Positions 8,168-15,950 of a stretch of DNA of 64,000 bases are shown here, piece by piece. Source of the DNA: an uncultured Planctomycetota bacterium (GTDB lineage Bacteria > Planctomycetota > Phycisphaerae > SM23-33). The stretch lies in contig CAITIS010000084.1 of assembly GCA_903892515.1 (NCBI GenBank), positions 37,786-101,785 of the forward strand, in the 5' to 3' direction. Under the pieces are notes generated by a model. That model worked only from the letters and a program-made list of their open reading frames with translations. It did not search any database and was not told the origin of the DNA. A program made the position numbers and the translations under genes. The first letter of the stretch is position 1. Each line of letters starts with the position of its first letter.

Positions 8168-9202
8168 ATGAAGCGTACCTGCATACTGATCGTGGCGGCG
8201 TTGACGGCGGTAGCGTGGCAGAGTTCACTGGCTGAGCGAATCGTGCTCAAGAGCGGCCAGGAGATCCGGGCCGGCATTCTCAAGCAGGACGCCAAGACGG
8301 TGGTGGTGGACCTGGGCAATGCCGTGGTCAGCCTGGCCCGCGCGGACATCGAGAAGATCGAGAGCGATACCACGCAGCCGGCCAGCCAGTCGGCCAGTTC
8401 GCCCGCCAGCATGGCCGTGGACAAGGGCGGCCCGGCCTGGCAGATCTATCACATGGCCAAGCTCACGCCCACGACCATTGAAAAGAATGCCGAGCGCTTT
8501 GGCGAGGCCGTCGTCATGGTGACCAGTCCCGGCGGGCTGGGCTCGGGATTCATGCTCAGCGACGACGGTTACCTGATTACGAACTACCACGTCATTGCCC
8601 GCGAGACGCGGCTGAAGGTGACGGTCTTTCACCGCACTGACAACGGCTTTGAGCAGCAGAACTACAAGCAGGTCAAGATCGTGGCGCTGAATCCCTTCTG
8701 CGACCTGGCCATGCTGAAGATCGACGCGCCCGGCGTGACGTTCAAGTACGTGTACATGGGCGACAGCACTGAGCTGGCGGCGGGGCAGGAGTGCTTCGCC
8801 ATCGGCAATCCGCTGGGCCTGACGCGCACCGTCAGCCAGGGCATCATCTCCACGACCAACCGGAGCTTTGAAGGCCAGCTGTACATCCAGACTACGGCCG
8901 ATATCAACCCGGGCAATTCCGGCGGGCCGCTGTTCAATCTCAAGGGCGAAGTGATCGGCGTGACCTCGATGGGGTACGTCGCCTTCAGCGGGCTGAATTT
9001 CGCCATCCCCGCCGACGTGGTCAAGCACTTCATCAACAACCGCGACGCCTTCGCCTACGACGAAGACAACCCTAACAGCGGATATCGCTATTTGCAGCCG
9101 GCAGCGCGCGCCGATAAGTCCAATCCTCCCGCGAGCAAGCTGCCCGCACTGGAGGACGTGGCCGCGGGCACTCAACCGGCGACCAGCAAGGCCAAGAAAT
9201 AG
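8168..9202 (+). CDS. Exported trypsin-like (S1C/HtrA-type) serine protease without PDZ
   Basis: A 344-residue secreted protease. The ATG at 8168 is preferred over a TTG six bases upstream because AGAGGAAGG precedes it and MKRTCILIVAALTAVAWQS then forms a clean signal peptide. After cleavage comes a short Sm-like strand region (RIVLKSGQEIRAGIL). The protease domain (about residues 105-300) carries the triad: His in TNYHVIA, Asp in CDLAMLKID and Ser in NPGNSGGPLF. No PDZ domain follows; a short Ala/Pro tail ends the protein, so it is shorter than DegP. Probably a periplasmic quality-control or processing protease. Confidence 0.88.
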   Translation: MKRTCILIVAALTAVAWQSSLAERIVLKSGQEIRAGILKQDAKTVVVDLGNAVVSLARADIEKIESDTTQPASQSASSPASMAVDKGGPAWQIYHMAKLTPTTIEKNAERFGEAVVMVTSPGGLGSGFMLSDDGYLITNYHVIARETRLKVTVFHRTDNGFEQQNYKQVKIVALNPFCDLAMLKIDAPGVTFKYVYMGDSTELAAGQECFAIGNPLGLTRTVSQGIISTTNRSFEGQLYIQTTADINPGNSGGPLFNLKGEVIGVTSMGYVAFSGLNFAIPADVVKHFINNRDAFAYDEDNPNSGYRYLQPAARADKSNPPASKLPALEDVAAGTQPATSKAKK

Positions 9203-9240
9203 ACGTAGCACGGGCGTATCGCGGCTTGTGTCCGCGCTTT

Positions 9241-9331
9241 CACAGCCGAGGGCGGCTGTGCTATGAAGAATTCACAGCCGAGGGCGGCTGTGCTACGAAA
9301 GAACAAAAGACCACAGCCGAGGGCGGCTGTG
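9241..9331 (+). repeat. Three tandem family C hairpins
   Basis: Three near-identical copies of CACAGCCGAGGGCGGCTGTG followed by CTACGAA (9241, 9273, 9312) lie just before the next gene. Each copy is a perfect 7-8-bp stem (CACAGCCG/CGGCTGTG). They sit between protease and DUF3352-like genes and end about 50 bases before the start codon. The spacers are only 11-19 bases and differ, so this is not CRISPR. Confidence 0.88.
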
Positions 9332-9378
9332 CTACGAAGATCGCTCGCGGGCAATGCCCGTGGGCAAGGAAGGTAATT

Positions 9379-11415
9379 ATGGCTACGAAGCGGATGGCAT
9401 GGTGGGCGGGTGCGGCGATCTTGATGGCGTTTGGTACGGCCATGGCGGATCAGCCGGTGGCCAAGATGCTGCCGGGCAATTGCCTGCTGTACGTGGAGGT
9501 CAAGGACGTCAAGGCCTTGCAGGAGAACTTCAAGAAGACGGCCTTGTACGGCCTGTACAGCGACCCCTCGATGAAGGAAGTCGTCACCGGCACGGAAAAG
9601 AAGGTGACCGAGGCCATCGACAAGTGGCTCAAGGACGCCTGGAAGTCCGAGGGCATCGAGAATCCGCCCGAGACGCTGCCCCGGCCTGAGGGCAGGGTTG
9701 TGCTGGCCGTCCGGCTGGACGTAAAGGCCAAGCAAGTGCCCAAGATGGAATGGTCCGAAGAGGCCAACGAGATGAAGGCCAACGGCACGCGCGAGGTCAA
9801 GGAGATCGAGCCGCAGGTCTTTATCATGGCCGACATGGGCAGCCATGCCGAGGCCGCCAAGGATCTCATCAAGCAACTGGTGGAGAAGGCCGTCGCCAAG
9901 GGCAGCACGCGCAAGACCGAAACCATCCGCAGCCTGGAAGTGCAGATCCTCACGCCCGCGGCCAAGGACGCCAAGGATAAGGACGCCGAGTCGGAGGAAA
10001 GTTCCGACGCTGCCAAGTCGCCGCTGACAGCGCCGATGCCACAGACAACCGTGTGGGCGTGGCAGGGCACGACGCTGCTGCTGGCGTCGGACGTGGCGTT
10101 CTTCAAGGACGTGGCCACGCGGATGGATGCCTCCGACCAGGACTCGCTGGCGGATGAGAAGGACTTCCAGAAGATCCTCAATCAGCTCCAGGGCGACACG
10201 GCCGACGTGTGGGTGTACGTCAGCGCCAAGTCGGCGTTGACAGCCATCAAGGCCAAGGTGAACGAATCGGCCGACGAGGTTGTGCAGGGACCAGGCGGGA
10301 GCACCCCCGACAAGAGCCAGCAGACCGACAAGATCATTCAGAGCTTGGGCGTCGACGGGTTGACGGGCATTGGCCTGGCCGTTGCGGTAGCGCCCAATGA
10401 TATGGAAGACGCGCGCGTCCGCTTCATGGTCGGGCTGGACGGCCCGCCGCGCGGCATCGTGGAGATATTCGCGCCCGCGGCCATGAGCACCAAGCCCACG
10501 GCCCTGATCACCAAGGACGTCGCCAGCTTCTTCGTGGCCAACTGCGACCTGGCCAAGGTGTATGACAAGCTCATCGCCATCGCCACCGAGGTCAGCGGCC
10601 AGCCGATCGAGGAGTCCATCAAGGGCACGCTGAAACAGCTTGCCGGCGAGGGCAACGAGCCCATCGACCTGCGCAAGGATCTGATGGAGCAGATCACCGG
10701 CCCGGCCACGATGCTGGTGACGGCGAACAAGCCGTACGACTCGATGGATGCCGAACGCTTCACCTTCGCCCTGGGGCTGCGCGACGGCGCGGCGGTGGAC
10801 AAGACCATCGGTAAGCTGGTTGCAGCCGTTACCGTTTCGGCGCCGACCGAGATGAAGAAGAGCATCATGCAGGAGATGAACGGCGTCAATCTTTACGTCT
10901 TCCCGGCGAACATGATGGGCGGCCAGGGCGGCGGGGCCAAGAACCCGCCGGCCATTGCGGTGGTGGGGCAGAACCTCTTCATCGGGCCTCTGGACAGCGT
11001 GCAGCGGGCGATTCGCGACAAGGCCAAGGAGCCCGACCCCGCCGACAGCATCGCATCTGACCCGATGTACGAATATGCCTCCAAGCTGCTGCCGGCGCAG
11101 GCGGCGGCCTTTAGCTACGGCAACCAGCAGATCGCCGCGGAGATTCAGTGGACGGTGCTGAAGAAGGCTGCCCAGGAGGCCAAGAATGACTCGTCCGGCG
11201 GCAGTCATGCTGGCCGCAGTTCCATGAATCCGATGGTGCAGATGGTCGAGGCAGTGAAGGAGTACGTGGACTTTTCGGCCTTGCCGGAGTTTGGGCCGGT
11301 GAAGAAGTACTTTGGCTGCGAGGTGGGCTACGTCACGACTTCCGAAGACGGCATCTTCGGCGAGTACCACCACGTCAAGGCCCCGCCGGTGGCCGCCAGC
11401 GAGCCGGCCAAGTAG
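9379..11415 (+). CDS. Exported DUF3352-like protein of unknown function
   Basis: A 678-residue exported protein. The ATG at 9379 is chosen because AAGGAAGG lies six bases upstream and MATKRMAWWAGAAILMAFG is a signal peptide; the longer open frame upstream only reads through family C repeats. The pattern LPGNCLLYVEVKDVKALQEN near the mature N-terminus, repeated later as ALITKDVASFFVANCDLAKV, and the FIGPLDSVQRAIRD segment resemble DUF3352-type planctomycete proteins, which are built from duplicated modules. A charged linker KDAKDKDAESEESSDAAK is at about residue 195. Function unknown. A rho-independent terminator follows. Confidence 0.7.
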   Translation: MATKRMAWWAGAAILMAFGTAMADQPVAKMLPGNCLLYVEVKDVKALQENFKKTALYGLYSDPSMKEVVTGTEKKVTEAIDKWLKDAWKSEGIENPPETLPRPEGRVVLAVRLDVKAKQVPKMEWSEEANEMKANGTREVKEIEPQVFIMADMGSHAEAAKDLIKQLVEKAVAKGSTRKTETIRSLEVQILTPAAKDAKDKDAESEESSDAAKSPLTAPMPQTTVWAWQGTTLLLASDVAFFKDVATRMDASDQDSLADEKDFQKILNQLQGDTADVWVYVSAKSALTAIKAKVNESADEVVQGPGGSTPDKSQQTDKIIQSLGVDGLTGIGLAVAVAPNDMEDARVRFMVGLDGPPRGIVEIFAPAAMSTKPTALITKDVASFFVANCDLAKVYDKLIAIATEVSGQPIEESIKGTLKQLAGEGNEPIDLRKDLMEQITGPATMLVTANKPYDSMDAERFTFALGLRDGAAVDKTIGKLVAAVTVSAPTEMKKSIMQEMNGVNLYVFPANMMGGQGGGAKNPPAIAVVGQNLFIGPLDSVQRAIRDKAKEPDPADSIASDPMYEYASKLLPAQAAAFSYGNQQIAAEIQWTVLKKAAQEAKNDSSGGSHAGRSSMNPMVQMVEAVKEYVDFSALPEFGPVKKYFGCEVGYVTTSEDGIFGEYHHVKAPPVAASEPAK

Positions 11416-11440
11416 CACGCGCGATGGCATAGCCAGTCAC

Positions 11441-11474
11441 AAAGCGGCGGGTCCACAAGGCTCGCCGCTTTTTT
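11441..11474 (+). terminator. Rho-independent terminator
   Basis: A 9-bp stem AAAGCGGCG (11441-11449) pairs with CGCCGCTTT (11463-11471) around a 13-base loop and runs into six T residues. It lies 25 bases after the stop of the DUF3352-like gene. Confidence 0.85.
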
Positions 11475-11499
11475 GCGCCGCCAAGAGGGATGTGGTTTC

Positions 11500-11680
11500 A
11501 TAACCGTGGTATGCCCGCCCTCGGGCGTGAAAACTCACAGCCGAGGGCGGCGGGCGGCTGTGCCACGGGGAAAGCCACAGCCGAGGGCGGCTGTGCCACG
11601 GAGAAACTCACAGCCGAGGGCGGCTGTGCTACGGGGAATACACAGCCGAGGGCGGCTGTGCTACGGGACAAACTGGTTAT
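11500..11680. repeat. Composite repeat: family L arm plus four family C hairpins
   Basis: The 340-bp gap before the MFS gene holds, after the terminator, a TTTCATAACC-GTGGTATGCCCGCC arm (family L) and then four copies of the CACAGCCGAGGGCGGCTGTG hairpin at about 11536 (with an internal duplication), 11575, 11609 and 11641. It ends with GGTTATGAAA, the inverse of the left boundary, so the whole block 11500-11680 is one nested inverted repeat. Confidence 0.85.
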
Positions 11681-11756
11681 GAAATCGCTTCCATGCACAT
11701 GGCTTTCTGACCGGCGCGGATTATGATACGCTCCTGAGCCAGAGAGGAGAGTCCGC

Positions 11757-13214
11757 GTGGCCATTCCCGTTTCGGAGTTGCACCCAGCCTTGCCGGGGCC
11801 CTTAACGGCCCGTTCACTGTACAAGGTTGGCACGCTCCGATACACGGCGTTTGGGCTGCTGCTGGTCTTCTTCTGGGTGCTGTGGGGAGACTTCATCTAC
11901 ATGTTGCTCGACACCTCACTGGTGACGATCTTTCCCAAGAAACTCAACGAGATGGGCGCCGGCGACTTCACCGTGCAGATGCTGCACCAGACGCTGGCCC
12001 GCACGGTGGCGTTCGGGCTGGCCCCCATCATCAGTTTCCGCAGCGACCGCTACCGCAGCCCCCGTGGCCGGCGGATTCCGTTCATCCTTTGGACCACGCC
12101 GCTGGTGGGGCTGTTCCTGGTTCTCATCGGCTGCACCGACAACCTGACGGCAGCCGTCACGCGCGGCGCCGACGCCATTACGGTCCTGGGCTACTCGATC
12201 TCGACCCAGACGATCGGCATCGCGCTGCTGGGCGTGCTGCTGTTCTGTTTTGACTTCGCCAACATGTTCGTCGGCACCGTTTACTACTACATGTTCAACG
12301 ACGTGGTGCCGCAGCAGTTCCTGTCCCGCTTCCTTTCCTGCTACCGCATGGTCTCGTCGCTGGCGGGCATGCTGTACAGCGCTTACATCTTTCCGCACGC
12401 GCTGACGCACTTCAGGCTGATCTTCGTGCTGGCCGGTGTCGGGTATACGGTCGGGCTGGTGACGATGTGCCTGTTCGTCAAGGAAGGCAGCTACGGGCCT
12501 CCGCCGCAGAACCTCGACAGGCGGACCGGGTTCATCTCTTCGGCCAAGACCTTTGCCAAGGAATGCTTCACGCACAAGTTCTACTGGTATTTCTTCCTGG
12601 CCAGCACGTTTCGCTGTTTGGCCCTGTCCATAACGCCGGCGTTCGTGCTATTGCGCGACCTGAATTCTCTCGGAATGGGCTTGGCCGAACTGGGCTCTGT
12701 GTTTGCCTGGACGCAGTTCGTGTCGCTGCTGCTGCAATATCCCAGCGGCTGGCTGGCGGACAGGCTCAATCCGATCCGCGTGCATACCGCCACCAGTTTC
12801 ATAAGCCTTCTGAGCCCGCTGGCCGCGTGCGTCTGGCTGTTCAGGGACTTTGGCACGGCGGGCAACCTGCACTATTATTATTGGATATCGTTGCTGTTCC
12901 TGCCCATCGGCGCCCTATGCACGGCCGCGGAGTTGCCGATGTACATGCGCCTGCTGCCGCGCGAACGCTACGGGCAGTTCTGCTCGGCCAATGCGATGCT
13001 GCGTTCCTTCGCCATGGTCGTCGGCAGCGTGTTGCTGGGCGTGCTGATGAAGGTGCTGGCCGACGGCGTCCACATGGGCCCGTGGCGATATCGTTACGTT
13101 GCGTTGTGGGCGCTGGCCTTCCAAATCCCTTCCTCCTTGTTCCTTTGGCTGCTATACAGAGAATGGAAGGCCCGCGGCGGCGAGAAGGGGTACACGCCTC
13201 CGGGGGTGACATGA
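11757..13214 (+). CDS. MFS transporter (GPH/SLC45-like)
   Basis: A 485-residue inner-membrane transporter with about twelve hydrophobic segments. The GTG start is preceded by AGAGAGGAGAG. The motif SDRYRSPRGRRIPFILW after the second or third helix is the MFS loop-2 signature in the form seen in glycoside-pentoside-hexuronide and SLC45-type sugar symporters. The central loop (SYGPPPQNLDRRTG) precedes the second six-helix bundle. Substrate is probably a sugar or sugar acid, inferred from the motif only. The gene is not clearly in an operon with its neighbours. Confidence 0.8.
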   Translation: MAIPVSELHPALPGPLTARSLYKVGTLRYTAFGLLLVFFWVLWGDFIYMLLDTSLVTIFPKKLNEMGAGDFTVQMLHQTLARTVAFGLAPIISFRSDRYRSPRGRRIPFILWTTPLVGLFLVLIGCTDNLTAAVTRGADAITVLGYSISTQTIGIALLGVLLFCFDFANMFVGTVYYYMFNDVVPQQFLSRFLSCYRMVSSLAGMLYSAYIFPHALTHFRLIFVLAGVGYTVGLVTMCLFVKEGSYGPPPQNLDRRTGFISSAKTFAKECFTHKFYWYFFLASTFRCLALSITPAFVLLRDLNSLGMGLAELGSVFAWTQFVSLLLQYPSGWLADRLNPIRVHTATSFISLLSPLAACVWLFRDFGTAGNLHYYYWISLLFLPIGALCTAAELPMYMRLLPRERYGQFCSANAMLRSFAMVVGSVLLGVLMKVLADGVHMGPWRYRYVALWALAFQIPSSLFLWLLYREWKARGGEKGYTPPGVT

Positions 13215-13289
13215 TTGGCGGGATGAAGCACGCGTGCAACCAGTGGCACGCCCTGCGTGGCGCGCGGCCCAAGGCGAAGAGGTGCGAAT

Positions 13290-13853
13290 ATGGCCAATGA
13301 CATCAGTGATCAGGATCGCGCCCGGCTGTTAGAGTTGGCACGCCAGGCGGTGCTGTCGGCTGTTACTGACGGCCCGAGGCCCAGGATCGCCAAGCCCGAC
13401 GGCGCCCTGGCCCTGCAGCGCGGCTGCTTCGTCACGCTGACGAATCGCGGCCAGCTGCGCGGGTGCATCGGCACGTTCCGGCCGTACGGGCTGCTGGGCG
13501 AGCAGGTCATCGACATGGGCATCGAGGCCGCTCGCGATCCGCGCTTCGTATATGACGCCATCGGCCCATCCGAGGTGCCGCGGCTGAGTGTGGCCGTCAG
13601 CGTGCTGTCGGAACTTACGCCCATCGCCAACCCGCTGGACATTGAACTGGGCGTGCACGGCATCTACATTATCCGCGGCCGATCGGCTGGGTGCTTCCTG
13701 CCCGAGGTGGCCACCGAGACGGGCTGGTCGAAGGAAGAGTTCCTCGCCCACTGTTGCGCCGGTAAGGCGGGCATGGCCGCCGACGCCTGGAAGCAGCCCG
13801 GCACGCAGGTGCTGATATTTACGACCGAGAAGTTTTCAGACGGGCCTGAGTAG
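13290..13853 (+). CDS. amrA: AMMECR1-domain protein (AmmeMemoRadiSam system protein A)
   Basis: A 187-residue cytosolic protein made almost entirely of the AMMECR1 domain. The signature LRGCIGTF is at about residues 57-64, and ARDPRFVYDAIGPSEVPRL and GIYIIRGRSAGCFLPEVA are typical family strands. The start at 13290 is set by GAAGAGG a few bases upstream rather than the longer frame. In many bacteria this protein is encoded with a Memo-like protein and a radical SAM enzyme (AmrB, AmrS); neither is nearby here. Biochemical role is not established. Confidence 0.82.
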   Translation: MANDISDQDRARLLELARQAVLSAVTDGPRPRIAKPDGALALQRGCFVTLTNRGQLRGCIGTFRPYGLLGEQVIDMGIEAARDPRFVYDAIGPSEVPRLSVAVSVLSELTPIANPLDIELGVHGIYIIRGRSAGCFLPEVATETGWSKEEFLAHCCAGKAGMAADAWKQPGTQVLIFTTEKFSDGPE

Positions 13854-13857
13854 AGCC

Positions 13858-13980
13858 GGTTTCATAACCGGTTCGACCCGTGGCACAGCCGCCCTCGGCT
13901 GTGGCTTTTACGGCCCGATGCCTGCTCACGCGGTTTGACGCCCGAGGGCGGGCGTACCACGGTTATGAAACCAGTTACAG
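13858..13980. repeat. Composite repeat (families L and C) between AMMECR1 and URO-D genes
   Basis: An inverted pair GGTTTCATAACC (about 13859-13870) / GGTTATGAAACC (about 13963-13974) encloses one inverted family C hairpin (13884-13903) and the family L palindrome CGCCCGAGGGCGGGCG. The right arm ends six bases before the ribosome site of the next gene. The same design occurs at 11500-11680 and 18137-18260. Confidence 0.85.
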
Positions 13981-13986
13981 GAGCGA

Positions 13987-15012
13987 ATGGTGCAGGAGCG
14001 ACCGGTGAGTGACCGCGAATGGATACGCCGCACGCTGGCCCACGAGGCCGGCCTGGCGGTGCCGTACAACTTCAGCTTTTCCCCGCCGGCGCGAGCGGCA
14101 GTGGAGCGGCACCTGGGCACGCGCGACTTGGCGAATACGCTGCGTTTTCCGCTTCGCACGTGCAGTCCCAGCTCCATCAAGCCGCAGTTCGCCTCGCCGG
14201 CGCAGTATGGGCCATCGCTAAAGGATGAGTTCGGCGTGCTCTGGAGCACCAACGACATCGACCGCGGTTCGCCCATCGGCCCATGCCTGGCCGAGCCCGA
14301 CCTGTCGAAGTATCGCTTCCCGGACGCTTCCGCCGCGTATCGCTTCGAGAAGCTGCCGGAGTGGTCGGCGGCGAATGCATCGCATTTCACCATCCTGTGG
14401 GTGGGCGATCTGTGGGAGCGGGCCACCTTTATGCGCGGGATGGAGAACGTCCTGCTGGACCTGGCGTTGGAACCGGCCTTCCTGGAATCGCTGCTGCGCG
14501 GCATCGCCGATCACATCCTGACGACGATGCGGATTGCCATGGACCTGTGCCAATTTGACGCCATCGCCCTGAGCGACGACTACGGCACGCAGCACGGCAT
14601 GATCATGTCCCCGACGCACTGGCGACGCTTCCTTAGGCCGCTGGTGGGGGAGATTTACGCCCTGGCCAAGCAGCGTGGCCGGGTGGTCTTCCACCACAGT
14701 TGCGGAAACCTCGTGCCGATCATCGGCGACCTGATCGAACTGGGTCTGGACATTCTGCACCCCATCCAGCCCGAGGCCATGGACGTGTACGCGCTGAAAA
14801 AAGAGTTTGGCCGGCAGCTGACCTTCTGCGGCGGCCTGGGCACGCAGGAACTGCTGCCCAAGGGCACGCCCGAGCAGATCCGCCAGGAAGTCCGTCGGCT
14901 CAAGGAGCAACTCGGCAGCGGCGGGGGCTACATCCTCGAACCGGGCATCACGCTGCAAGCGGACATTCCGCTGGCGAACATCCTGGCCGCCATTGAAGAA
15001 GCGCAGGCGTGA
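13987..15012 (+). CDS. URO-D family protein (uroporphyrinogen decarboxylase-like)
   Basis: A 341-residue cytosolic protein of the uroporphyrinogen decarboxylase superfamily. Key family segments: ALSDDYGTQHGMIMSPTHWR (the conserved Asp-Asp-x-x...Ser-Pro region), VVFHHSCGNLVPIIGDLIE (barrel strand with His and Cys) and GLDILHPIQPEAMD, then FCGGLGTQELL. The His-x-Cys-Gly strand is seen in MtaA-like corrinoid methyltransferases as a zinc or substrate site. CAGGAGCG right before ATG fixes the start. It is the third URO-D-fold protein in the window and a specialised role is more likely than haem synthesis. Confidence 0.82.
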   Translation: MVQERPVSDREWIRRTLAHEAGLAVPYNFSFSPPARAAVERHLGTRDLANTLRFPLRTCSPSSIKPQFASPAQYGPSLKDEFGVLWSTNDIDRGSPIGPCLAEPDLSKYRFPDASAAYRFEKLPEWSAANASHFTILWVGDLWERATFMRGMENVLLDLALEPAFLESLLRGIADHILTTMRIAMDLCQFDAIALSDDYGTQHGMIMSPTHWRRFLRPLVGEIYALAKQRGRVVFHHSCGNLVPIIGDLIELGLDILHPIQPEAMDVYALKKEFGRQLTFCGGLGTQELLPKGTPEQIRQEVRRLKEQLGSGGGYILEPGITLQADIPLANILAAIEEAQA

Positions 15013-15015
15013 GAA

Positions 15016-15497
15016 ACAGGGCGTAGGTCGTAGGTCGTAGGGCGTAGGGGGTGTGGCGCCGGCGGTCGCGAATGGGCACGAATGGGTGCCATAGGTTGAG
15101 CCGCGCCTTCTTGCGGCTCTACCTATGCGGGACGTCAACATAGGCAGCCCCATCTTCGCCAGAAGACGCGAAGCCGGGTCAGCCTCGTTGTGGGTGTGGC
15201 GTGGAGCGTTTGGGCTGGCACCATGCTCATGCCGGCAGCAGGCTCTCACGTGGTTGCTTCGCTCCGCTCCGCAAACCACGGCACCCGCGCGGGGAGTGGA
15301 GTGTGGGCCGACCGTTGCGAACGGGTGCCATAGGTTGAGCCGCGTTGTTTCCTGCGGCTCTACCTATGCGGGACGTCCACATAGGCAGCCCCATCTTCGC
15401 AAGAAGGCGCGAAGCCGGGTCAGCCTATGGCACCCGTCCAACACTTGCAGGCTTGCCCGCGCCCTATGCCCTACGCCCTTCACCCTACGCCCTGTCT
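15016..15497. repeat. Nested repeat block (arms J, elements E and F)
   Basis: The 485-bp gap between convergent genes is entirely repeats. Outer arms are heptamer-like words GGGCGTAGGTCGTAGG (about 15018-15052) and their inverse CCCTACGCCC (about 15459-15497). Inside are two family E elements (15086-about 15185; 15323-15435), bounded by GGTGCCATAGG and CCTATGGCACC, each with an inner CCGCG...GCGGCTC hairpin. Between them is a family F palindrome (about 15247-15288) with core GTGGTTGC...GCAAACCAC. No coding capacity is seen. Confidence 0.82.
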
Positions 15498-15848
15498 TTA
15501 CCCGATGGCCGAGGGGCCTTCTTCGCCGGTGCGGATGCGGATGCAGCGGGCCATGTCCATGACGAAGATCTTGCCGTCGCCGATCTTGCCTTCGCCGCCC
15601 GAGCGGGCCCCGGCGATGATGGCGTCGATGGTGGCCTGGACGAACTCCTCGTTGACGGCGATCTCCAGCTTGACCTTCCGCAGCAGCGAGCCGACTTCCT
15701 TGTGGCTGCGGTACACTTCGGCGATGCCCTTTTGCCGCCCTCGGCCGACCACGCTGGTCACGGTTACCAGGTGAATTTCCTTCTGCTCGAGCTTGTCCAA
15801 GATGTCGTCGAGACGGTCGGGTTGAATGACGGCCACGATGTATTTCAT
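15498..15848 (-). CDS. PII nitrogen regulatory protein, variant T-loop
   Basis: A 116-residue PII signal-transduction protein that should form a trimer and bind ATP/ADP and 2-oxoglutarate. The start at MKYIVAVIQPDRL matches the family N-terminus. The B-loop GKIGDGKIFV and C-loop RIRTGEEG are intact. In the T-loop (GRQKGIAEVYRSHKEVGSLL) Tyr46 is kept, but the position of the uridylylated Tyr51 is Glu, so uridylylation is unlikely. Three extra residues precede the B-loop (GARSGGEGK). It lies 100 bases downstream of amt on the same strand, so it is the natural candidate to gate the ammonium channel. Confidence 0.92.
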   Translation of the reverse strand: MKYIVAVIQPDRLDDILDKLEQKEIHLVTVTSVVGRGRQKGIAEVYRSHKEVGSLLRKVKLEIAVNEEFVQATIDAIIAGARSGGEGKIGDGKIFVMDMARCIRIRTGEEGPSAIG

Positions 15849-15867
15849 GTTCGTTCTCTTTCTCTCG

Positions 15868-15935
15868 TGTCGCGGGCGTCTCGCCCGCGTGACTTCGTCT
15901 TTGTTGGCAGCGGCGCGGGCGAGACGCCCGCGACA
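15868..15935. repeat. Inverted pair of family D between amt and PII
   Basis: Two copies of the family D palindrome face each other: GTCGCGGGCGTCTCGCCCGC (about 15870-15890) and GCGGGCGAGACGCCCGCGAC (about 15914-15934). Together they can fold as one 22-bp stem or as two hairpins. The position between amt and the downstream PII gene could reduce read-through. Confidence 0.85.
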
Positions 15936-15950
15936 CATTTCATCGCGTCG

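Noticed and set aside
9241..9331. Regular repeats that could suggest a CRISPR array (also 11536-11660 and 59363-59436)
   Set aside because: Units are perfect palindromes of 20 bases with spacers of only about 4-19 bases, and no cas gene is near.
9226..9378. Longer N-terminus for the DUF3352-like protein with repeated AEGGCAT peptides
   Set aside because: It only reads through the C hairpins. The ATG at 9379 has a ribosome site and opens a signal peptide.
9172..11430. 752-codon open frame opposite the DUF3352-like gene
   Set aside because: Its composition (Arg/His/Leu/Gly) is typical of antisense frames in GC-rich DNA; no motif recognised.
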